A DNA stretch of 36,497 nt, from the NCBI RefSeq assembly GCF_000818175.1, contig NZ_JTIY01000002.1, forward strand, positions 374,463 to 410,959, written 5' to 3'. The notes under the pieces are model-generated. The model was not told the origin of the DNA and ran no database searches. It saw only the letters and a program-made list of their open reading frames with translations. Shown one piece after another: positions 15,396 to 21,536 of this stretch (position 1 is the first letter of the stretch; each line of letters opens with the position of its first letter). This stretch comes from Streptomyces sp. AcH 505 (GTDB lineage Bacteria; Actinomycetota; Actinomycetes; Streptomycetales; Streptomycetaceae). A program made the translations under genes and the position numbers.

Positions 15396-16301
15396 TTGTC
15401 CGAGCAACAGCGCCAGGCCCTCGACGAACTGCTGCGGGACGGCCCGCTCGACCTGGGCGGCGACGTCACCGAACAGCGCGCCGTCTTCCACGAGATGATG
15501 ACGTCCGTGCCGCTGCCCGACGACATCACCACCACCGCCGGGGAACTCGGCGGCGTACCGGTGATCACCGTCGAGACCCCGGACAACGACCCCTCGACGG
15601 TCCTGCTGTACTTCCACGGCGGCGCCTACGCCATCGGCTCGGCGGCCGACGCCGTGGGGCTCGCCGCCGACGTCGCCCGGCGCACCGGCACCCGCGCCGT
15701 CTGCGTCGACTACCGGCTGGCTCCGGAGAGCCGGTTCCCGGCTGCTGTGGACGACGCCCTGGCCGCCTACCGCGCCCTGCTGGACGACGGGGTGCCCAGC
15801 TCCACCATCGCCTTCGCCGGGGAGTCGGCCGGCGGCGGCCTCGCCGTCGCCGCGCTGGTCGCCGCGAAGGAGGCCGGCCTGCCGCAACCGGCGTCGGCCG
15901 TGGTCTTCTCCCCGTGGGCCGACCTCACGGTCTCCGGCCGCAGCATCGACGGGAAGGCCGCCGTCGATCCGGCCCTGACCCCCGACGGCATGCGCACCCG
16001 CGCCCACGACTACCTGGGCGAGACCGACCCGGCCACCCCGCTGGCCAGTCCGGTCTTCGCCGATCTCACCGGCCTCGCACCCCTGCTCGTCCAGGTCGGG
16101 TCGCACGAGATCCTGCTGGACGACGCGGTACGTCTCGCCGCCCGCGCCGCCGAGCACGACGTCCATGTCGAGCTGCAGGTCTGGCCCCAAGTGCCGCATG
16201 TCTTCCAGGCGTTCGCCGCCCTGCTGGACGACGCCGACGCCGCGTTGAAGTCGGCCGCCGCCTTCACCCGTGCCCACTGGCCGGAGAGCGACCCCGGGTA
16301 A
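15396..16301 (+). CDS. HSL-type alpha/beta hydrolase (esterase/lipase family IV)
   Basis: This is a 301-aa cytoplasmic esterase of the hormone-sensitive-lipase family. HGGA (74-77) supplies the oxyanion hole, and GESAGG (142-147) carries nucleophile Ser144. Asp242 in VGSHEILLDD and His268 in VPHVFQAF complete the triad. DYRLAPESRFPAAVDD (105-120) is the family's typical segment after the oxyanion strand. The start is TTG at 15396, with AGGAAAGG 9-16 bases upstream; no better ATG fits the conserved N-terminal cap. No signal peptide is present. It follows the cupin gene in the same direction and precedes an MmyB-type regulator by 54 bp. Short-chain esters are the expected substrates. Confidence 0.93.
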   Translation: MSEQQRQALDELLRDGPLDLGGDVTEQRAVFHEMMTSVPLPDDITTTAGELGGVPVITVETPDNDPSTVLLYFHGGAYAIGSAADAVGLAADVARRTGTRAVCVDYRLAPESRFPAAVDDALAAYRALLDDGVPSSTIAFAGESAGGGLAVAALVAAKEAGLPQPASAVVFSPWADLTVSGRSIDGKAAVDPALTPDGMRTRAHDYLGETDPATPLASPVFADLTGLAPLLVQVGSHEILLDDAVRLAARAAEHDVHVELQVWPQVPHVFQAFAALLDDADAALKSAAAFTRAHWPESDPG

Positions 16302-16355
16302 AGAACACGCCCCGCACCGACAAAGCCGCCTGTCGAGCCGTGACATGGGACGATC

Positions 16356-17249
16356 ATGTTGCCCATGGTGCGGACGAACAACTTCGGCATCGCCCTGCGG
16401 GGCTGGCGCGAGCGGCTGTCCCCGCTGGAGGGCGGACTGGCGGCCGAGGACGACGAGGACCGGCGCATCCCCGGCCTGCGCCGCGAGGAACTGGCGCTGC
16501 TGGCGGGCCTGTCGGTGGATTACGTCATCCGGCTGGAACAGGGCCGCGCCCGCAACCCCTCGGCCCAGGTCGTCGACGCCCTCGCCAGGGCGTTGCGGCT
16601 CGACACGGCCGAGCGTGACCACCTGTTCCGCTGCGCCCAGCTGGCACCGCCCGCCGGCGGCGCCGTGTCCATGCACGTACCGGCCCGGGTCCACCGGCTC
16701 GTACGGCAGTTGGGCGACACGCCCGTCGCGGTCTTCGCCGCCGACTGGACGATCATCAGCTGGAACGCGATGTGGTCGGCCGTGGTCGGCGACCCCCGTA
16801 CGTACGACTGGCAGGAGCGCAACCTCGTCACGGGGATGTTCCGCTCGGACGGCCGGCCGGGGCCGGATTCCGTCGCGGCGTGGCCTGTCCGGTCGCGACA
16901 CGGCGAGGAGGCGGAGGAGGCGGCTCTCGTCGCCGATCTGCGGGTGACGGCGGCCGCCTATCCCGCCGATGTGCGCCTCGCCGCGCTCGTCGAACACATG
17001 CTGAGCAGGAGCCCACGCTTCGCCCGGCTCTGGTTCAACGGCACGGCCCGCGCGCTGGTCGGCGACCTCAAGACCGTCTCGCATCCGTCGGTGGGGGAGA
17101 TCGCCCTCGACCTCGACGTCCTGATGGTCGCGGGTGCCGACCTCAGGATCGTCACGTACACGGCCGCCGCCGAGACGGCCGACGAGGCCAAGATGGCCGC
17201 GCTGCGCGCCTCTTGCGATCTCCCGCGACAGCGCCGGGTCTCCGTCTGA
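16356..17249 (+). CDS. XRE-family regulator of the MmyB type
   Basis: This 297-aa protein has an N-terminal XRE helix-turn-helix (RIPGLRREELALLAGLSVDY at about 37-56, then RLEQGRARNPS), which is the hallmark of the MmyB-like family. A C-terminal PAS-like ligand domain from about residue 110 carries the conserved ADWTIISWNAMWSAVVGDP, and LWFNGTARALVGDLKTVSHP lies late in the protein. MmyB-type regulators typically sit next to, and control, a nearby oxidoreductase or hydrolase gene. Here the reductase-cupin-esterase group directly upstream on the same strand is the obvious candidate target. An alternative ATG-GTG start three or four codons downstream is possible. Ligand unknown; fatty-acid binding has been reported for an MmyB structure (recollection). 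Confidence 0.92.
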   Translation: MLPMVRTNNFGIALRGWRERLSPLEGGLAAEDDEDRRIPGLRREELALLAGLSVDYVIRLEQGRARNPSAQVVDALARALRLDTAERDHLFRCAQLAPPAGGAVSMHVPARVHRLVRQLGDTPVAVFAADWTIISWNAMWSAVVGDPRTYDWQERNLVTGMFRSDGRPGPDSVAAWPVRSRHGEEAEEAALVADLRVTAAAYPADVRLAALVEHMLSRSPRFARLWFNGTARALVGDLKTVSHPSVGEIALDLDVLMVAGADLRIVTYTAAAETADEAKMAALRASCDLPRQRRVSV

Positions 17250-17358
17250 CGGTACCCGTGCGCGACACCTTCCCGTGTGCCGCCGTTCATCAACTGGACG
17301 CGCCGGCCCGCTGGACTCGACCCTCGGCCCGGGGAACAGACTCGTCGCAAGGGGATCC

Positions 17359-18582
17359 ATGAGAGCGCACCGGTTGACGATCACGCTGGCCACCCTGGGA
17401 GCGGTCGCGGTCGCCACCACCGTCGGTATCGCCGCGTACGGCTACGGGCACCGCGGATCCCCGACGTGCGTCTCCTCGGTGCCGTTCAGGGCGGGGGAGG
17501 ACGGCTACGACACGTTCCGCATACCCTCCGCCGTGCTGACGCGCGACGGGACGCTGATCGCCTTCGCCGAGGGGCGGGTCGGCGGCGCCGGGGACAGCGG
17601 CCACATCGACGTCGTCCGTAAGCGCTCCGCCGACGGCGGCTGCACCTGGGGGCCGCTCGGCCTGGTCGCGGCGGGGGACGGGCACACCCGCGGCAACCCG
17701 GCGCCGGTCGTGGACCCGCGCACCGGCCGGATCGTCCTGCTCAGCAGCTACAACAGCGGCGAGGTCACCGAGGCCCGGATCATGACGGGCGAGGCCACCG
17801 CGGGGCAGAGCCGCCGGGTCTTCGTGCAGACCAGCGAGGACGACGGCCGTACGTTCTCCGCGCCGCGCGAGATCACCGCGGAGGTGAAGAGGCCCGACTG
17901 GCGGTGGTACGCGACCGGGCCCGGCCATGCCGTCGCCCTCACCACCGGCCCGCACAAGGGCCGGCTCGTCGTACCGGCCAACCACTCGGCTGCGCCGCCG
18001 GCCGGCTCGTCCGACACCGGCCAGGAGGCCAAGTACTACGGCGCCCACGCCATCTACAGCGACGACGGCGGTCTGCACTGGAACATCGGCTATGTGGACG
18101 GCGGTTACGACGGACTGACCAACTCCAACGAGTCGTCCGCCGCCCAACTCCCGGACGGAAGGCTGTACTTCAGCGCGCGGGACCAGAAGGGCAGCGTCCC
18201 GGGCCGCCGCCTCGGCGCGTACTCCGCCGACGGCGGCCGTACGCTCGACGCCCCGTACCGGGCGGAGTCCACCCTCCTCGACGTGCCCATGGTCCAGGGC
18301 AGTCTGCTCCAGACGACAGGCCGCGAAGGCGCGCCCCTGCTGTTCGCGGGACCTTCGGTACCGACGGTGCGCAGGGCCATGGCGATCTGGCGCAGCACCG
18401 ACGGCGGTTCGCGGTTCACGAAGGTCACCACCGTCTCCGAACTGCCCGCCGCCTACTCGGACCTGGTCCAGCCGGACAGCGGAACGGTCGGCCTCTTCTA
18501 CGAGACGGGCGCGGCCGGTCCGTACGAGCGGATCGAGTACCGCAGGATCCCGCTCGGCGACTTCACGGCAAACGGGGGCTGA
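17359..18582 (+). CDS. secreted or membrane-anchored GH33 exo-sialidase
   Basis: This 407-aa protein has an N-terminal hydrophobic segment (residues 8-28) acting as signal peptide or anchor. A six-bladed sialidase propeller follows. The RIP motif is at 54-56 (YDTFRIP) with Arg54 of the triad, and Asp84 in SGHIDVV is the acid/base. Glu258 in NESSAAQLPDGRLYFSARD pairs with nucleophile Tyr366 (AYSDLV); Arg274 is the second triad Arg, with the third near 338. Five Asp-boxes are visible: 90-97, 159-166, 234-241, 289-296 and 346-353. Substrate is presumably terminal sialic acid on glycoconjugates. A sialic-acid catabolic cluster is not present in the window. AAGGGGA lies three bases before the ATG. 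Confidence 0.93.
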   Translation: MRAHRLTITLATLGAVAVATTVGIAAYGYGHRGSPTCVSSVPFRAGEDGYDTFRIPSAVLTRDGTLIAFAEGRVGGAGDSGHIDVVRKRSADGGCTWGPLGLVAAGDGHTRGNPAPVVDPRTGRIVLLSSYNSGEVTEARIMTGEATAGQSRRVFVQTSEDDGRTFSAPREITAEVKRPDWRWYATGPGHAVALTTGPHKGRLVVPANHSAAPPAGSSDTGQEAKYYGAHAIYSDDGGLHWNIGYVDGGYDGLTNSNESSAAQLPDGRLYFSARDQKGSVPGRRLGAYSADGGRTLDAPYRAESTLLDVPMVQGSLLQTTGREGAPLLFAGPSVPTVRRAMAIWRSTDGGSRFTKVTTVSELPAAYSDLVQPDSGTVGLFYETGAAGPYERIEYRRIPLGDFTANGG

Positions 18583-18596
18583 ACCCCCGGCGGGGG
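18574..18596 (+). terminator. mutually exclusive GC hairpins at the sialidase stop codon
   Basis: GGGGG (18574-18578), CCCCC (18584-18588) and GGGGG (18592-18596) follow one another, so the central C-tract can pair with either G-tract. The first hairpin contains the TGA stop. It is the only terminator-like structure before the next gene at 18650. Confidence 0.4.
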
Positions 18597-18649
18597 AACT
18601 GTAGTTGTTCCCCTGCCGGTCCCGCGCCCCGGTCGCTACGGTGACTGGC

Positions 18650-19009
18650 ATGGATGACAAGAACGCGCAGTCAGCCGAGGAGTGGCCGTTACCGCCCTCC
18701 TGGATGTGGGGTTGCCAGGAGTGCGTCTCGCTGTACAAGGCGATGAAGCGGGCGCCCGAGGTGGTGGACGCCGCGCGCAGGGCGGGGGAACCGGGGATCG
18801 ACTACGACCCCATGGACTCGGTGGTGACCACCCAGATCCGGCTGGCCCAGCACATCGCCGCCCGGCACACCGAGGAACTGCCCGGCGTGGACGAGTCGTG
18901 CGAGAGATGCGTGGCCGACGAGGCGGCGCAGCGGTTCCCCGTCGCGCTCAAGCTGGAGCACCGGGCACGTCACCTGTTCGCACCGCCCCGTATCGTGGGC
19001 CTGATGTGA
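18650..19009 (+). CDS. small Cys/His-rich actinobacterial protein of unknown function
   Basis: This 119-aa cytoplasmic protein has no recognised domain. CQEC (about residues 22-25) in SWMWGCQECVSLYKAM, HIAARH in the middle (about 68-73) and CERC (about 84-87) give a Cys-x2-Cys / His-x3-His / Cys-x2-Cys pattern that could bind zinc. The rest is helical and charged. Proteins with this WGCxECxxLY start recur in streptomycetes (recollection) and are annotated as hypothetical. The ATG at 18650 is the first in frame with a GGTGA five bases upstream. It lies alone between the sialidase and the SMP-30-like gene, with 141 bp to the latter. Coding bias and the clustered Cys/His residues support it as real. 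Confidence 0.75.
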   Translation: MDDKNAQSAEEWPLPPSWMWGCQECVSLYKAMKRAPEVVDAARRAGEPGIDYDPMDSVVTTQIRLAQHIAARHTEELPGVDESCERCVADEAAQRFPVALKLEHRARHLFAPPRIVGLM

Positions 19010-19151
19010 CGGCCGCGGTTGACCACCCCGTCGTGGCCCGCGCCTCATCGGCGCACCGGCCTGCGGCGGGCTGACCCTCCCGGGGCCCTCGCGGCCGCGC
19101 GGCCGGTGACTCCCGGCCGGAGCGCCCCCACCGGACCAGGAGGAACGAAGA

Positions 19152-20000
19152 GTGAAAGCCGAGCAGTTGACCGAGGCCGTCGCCGACCACGGCGAGGGAC
19201 CCGTCTGGGCACCGGAATGGGCAGGGCTGCGCTGGGTCGACATGCTCGCCGGTGACGTCCTCCACCTGGAGCCGTCCGGCGAGATCGGCCGGTGGCACGT
19301 CGGCCCCGTCGCCGCCGCCCTGCGGCCACGGACGGCCGGCGGGATGGTGATCGCGACGGAGCACGACTTCGTGGTCGCCGACGCCCCCGGCGAGGAACCC
19401 CGGCTGCTCGCCACCGCGTTGACCGATCCGGCGATCCGCCTCAACGAGGGCGGCTGCGATCCCCAAGGCAACTTCTACTGCGGCACGATGGCCTACGACG
19501 AGACTCCCGGCGCCGGGACGCTCTACCGGCTGCGGCCCGACGGCGACGTGTCGACCGTCCTGACCGGGGTGACGATCTCGAACGGGCTCGCCTGGTCGCC
19601 GGACGGCACGCGTGCCTTCTACGTCGACACGCCGACCGGGCGGGTCGACGTCTTCGACCACGACAGCGCGACGGGCCTGCACAACCGGCGGCCGTTCGTC
19701 ACGATCCCGGCGGACGCGGGCCACCCCGACGGGCTGACCGTCGACGCCGAGGGCGGGATCTGGGTGGCGCTGTGGGACGGCGCGGCCGTACGGCACTACA
19801 GCGCGGCCGGCGCGCTGGAGAGCGTGGTCGAGCTGCCCGTACGCAACATCACCGCCTGCGCCTTCGGCGGTGAGCGCCTCGACGAGCTGTTCATCACCAC
19901 GTCCCGGCACGGGGACGCGGACCCGCACCCCGCGGCCGGCGCGCTGTTCCGGGTCGCGCCCGGCGTACCGGGCCTGCCGGTGGCGCCGTTCGCGGGCTGA
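19152..20000 (+). CDS. SMP-30/gluconolactonase/LRE-family protein (sugar lactonase-like)
   Basis: This 282-aa cytoplasmic six-bladed propeller belongs to the SMP-30/regucalcin/gluconolactonase family. The divalent-metal ligands expected of the family are present: Glu15 in DHGEGPVW, Asn in TISNGLAWSPDG (around residue 140) and Asp in HPDGLTVDAEGGIWVA (around 195). The RLNEGGCDPQGNFYCGTM segment near 97-114 is the substrate-side loop. Members hydrolyse sugar lactones such as glucono- or L-arabinono-lactone. The GTG at 19152 has AGGAGG eight bases upstream. It stands alone, without a sugar dehydrogenase beside it, so which lactone it opens is unknown. Its place in a region of secreted glycosidases fits a sugar-oxidation role. 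Confidence 0.92.
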   Translation: MKAEQLTEAVADHGEGPVWAPEWAGLRWVDMLAGDVLHLEPSGEIGRWHVGPVAAALRPRTAGGMVIATEHDFVVADAPGEEPRLLATALTDPAIRLNEGGCDPQGNFYCGTMAYDETPGAGTLYRLRPDGDVSTVLTGVTISNGLAWSPDGTRAFYVDTPTGRVDVFDHDSATGLHNRRPFVTIPADAGHPDGLTVDAEGGIWVALWDGAAVRHYSAAGALESVVELPVRNITACAFGGERLDELFITTSRHGDADPHPAAGALFRVAPGVPGLPVAPFAG

Positions 20001-20052
20001 ACCCACCCCGGCCCGCTTCAGGCCCGCCCCGCCCCACCTCGCCCCGTCCATG

Positions 20053-20082
20053 TTGACTTCGTCAGACCGGTCTGTCTAGTAT
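20053..20082 (+). promoter_or_regulatory. sigma-70-like promoter of the MFS exporter gene
   Basis: TTGACT (20053-20058) and TAGTAT (20077-20082) are separated by 18 bp and match -35 and -10 consensus well for a streptomycete. The expected transcript start is about 20089-20091, roughly 60 bases before the ATG. The first operator palindrome lies in the spacer and runs into the -10. Confidence 0.65.
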
Positions 20083-20107
20083 CTCGGCTGAGCAGACAGA
20101 CCGGTCT
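20064..20107. promoter_or_regulatory. double TetR-type operator upstream of the MFS exporter
   Basis: AGACCGGTCTGTCT (20064-20077) and its exact inverse AGACAGACCGGTCT (20094-20107) flank a 16-bp spacer. Each arm itself contains the 10-bp palindrome AGACCGGTCT, so there are two complete operator cores about 34 bp apart. One overlaps the promoter spacer and -10; the other lies just downstream of the expected transcript start. GACCGGTC-type cores are classic TetR-family binding sites (family knowledge). No TetR gene is adjacent. Confidence 0.8.
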
Positions 20108-20148
20108 ACTCATCGCGTCTCGCCGATGACGGACGAAGGACTCGCACC

Positions 20149-21402
20149 ATGACGGATCTCGCAGTGCTCGCCGAACCGGCCGTCGACACCCAGGCGCGCC
20201 GGCCGCTACGCGACCGTCGGCTGCCCCCGAGCGCCGCGCTGCTCCTGCTGGCGTCGATCACCGTGTCGTTCCTCGCGGGCTCCAGCGCCCCGACCCCGCT
20301 CTACGCGGTCTACCAGGGGGAGTGGGGCTTCACCCCGATCACCACCACCGTGGTGTTCGGCGTCTACGCGCTCGCCGTGCTGGCCGGGCTGCTGACCCTC
20401 GGCAAGCTCTCCGACCATGTCGGCAGGCGCCCGGTGCTGCTGGCCGCGCTCGCCGTACAGGCCGTGTCCATGGTCGTGTTCGCCACCGCCGAAGGGGTCC
20501 CGGCCCTGCTCGTCGCCCGGATCGTCCAGGGCATCTCCACCGGCGCCGCGCTCGGCGCGATAGGCGCCGGAATGATGGACATCAACCGGCCTCGCGGCAC
20601 GGTCGCCAACGCCGTCGCGCCCGGGGTGGGCACGGCCACCGGTGCGCTCGTCTCCGGCGTCGTCGTCCAGTACCTGCCGGCGCCCACGCACCTGATCTAT
20701 CTGGCCCTGCTGGCCCTGTTCGCGCTCCAGGCGGTCGGCGTCCTGCTGATGACCGAGACGGTCACCCGCAAGCGTGGCGCGCTGTCCTCGCTGGTCCCCG
20801 AGATCAAGCTGCCCCGCGCGGTGCGCCGCCCCGTACTCGTCGCGGCGCCCGTGCTGTTCGCGGTCTGGGCCCTCGCCGGTCTGTACGGATCGCTCGGCCC
20901 GGCGCTCGCCCGGGATCTGGTGGGCTCCTCGTCCTTCGTCTTCGGCGGCCTCGGCCTGTTCGTGCTCGCCGGCGTCGCCGTCGTCGCCGTACTGGCCCTG
21001 CGCGGACTCGCCCCCCGCACGCTGATGCTGACCAGCGTCGCCACGCTGAGCGCGGGCATGGCCGTCACCCTTGTCTCCCTCGCCGAGGGCTCGGCCGCCG
21101 GCTTCTTCCTCGGCACGGCGGTCGCCGGTGTCGGCTTCGGCAGCGGGTTCCAGGGCGGTATCCGCATGGTCATGCCGCTGACCGAGCCGCACGAGAGTTC
21201 CGGGGTGCTCTCGCTCCTGTACGTCGTGTCGTACCTGGGCATGGGCGGGCCCGCGGTCCTCGCCGGTTTCCTCGTCGTCCACGCGGGCGGGCTGCTCACG
21301 ACGGCGCGGGAGTACGGCATCGCGGTGATCGTCCTCGCCGGGATCGCGCTCCTCGGCCTGCTGCGCGGGGGCCCGGCGCCCGCGCTCGCCGCCCGGCGTT
21401 GA
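20149..21402 (+). CDS. MFS transporter, probable drug/metabolite exporter
   Basis: This 417-aa inner-membrane protein has about 12 predicted transmembrane helices. The cytoplasmic loop 2-3 motif A reads GKLSDHVGRRPVLLAAL (near residue 85). LVARIVQGISTGAALGAIGA follows as helix 4, and a helix-5 region with GVGTATGALVSG resembles motif C of drug:H+ antiporters. A hydrophilic N-terminal tail of about 25 residues precedes helix 1. The ATG at 20149 follows GAAGGA by about nine bases. Upstream is a well-formed promoter overlapped by two TetR-type operator cores, so expression is probably inducible by a transported compound. The substrate is unknown. The last in-frame helices and a short C-terminus look complete. 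Confidence 0.92.
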   Translation: MTDLAVLAEPAVDTQARRPLRDRRLPPSAALLLLASITVSFLAGSSAPTPLYAVYQGEWGFTPITTTVVFGVYALAVLAGLLTLGKLSDHVGRRPVLLAALAVQAVSMVVFATAEGVPALLVARIVQGISTGAALGAIGAGMMDINRPRGTVANAVAPGVGTATGALVSGVVVQYLPAPTHLIYLALLALFALQAVGVLLMTETVTRKRGALSSLVPEIKLPRAVRRPVLVAAPVLFAVWALAGLYGSLGPALARDLVGSSSFVFGGLGLFVLAGVAVVAVLALRGLAPRTLMLTSVATLSAGMAVTLVSLAEGSAAGFFLGTAVAGVGFGSGFQGGIRMVMPLTEPHESSGVLSLLYVVSYLGMGGPAVLAGFLVVHAGGLLTTAREYGIAVIVLAGIALLGLLRGGPAPALAARR

Positions 21403-21513
21403 CAAAGCATTCATGAAGCACTGACAAAGATTCGACAAGCCGCTGCCCACACCTCGTACGACGCGGGGTATGGACAGCGGCTTGACCGCGTGCTGTCATA
21501 CGGCGAACCGGGT

Positions 21514-21527
21514 TTCCAACGTTGGAA
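21514..21527. promoter_or_regulatory. 14-bp perfect palindrome overlapping the RBS of the GH2 gene
   Basis: TTCCAACGTTGGAA is a perfect even-length palindrome with a central CG, the usual form of LacI-family operators. Its last bases are part of the GGAAGG ribosome-binding site of the GH2 gene (start 21537). A bound protein would lie in the transcribed leader. The regulator is unknown. Confidence 0.55.
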
Positions 21528-21536
21528 GGTTCTCTG

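Noticed and set aside
14748-17420. Long 890-residue open frame on the minus strand across the cupin, esterase and MmyB genes
   Set aside because: It is antisense to three genes with clear active-site or HTH motifs. Its composition (Gly, Arg, Ala, Asp, Val, His) is the typical antisense shadow of GC-rich coding DNA and contains no recognisable domain.
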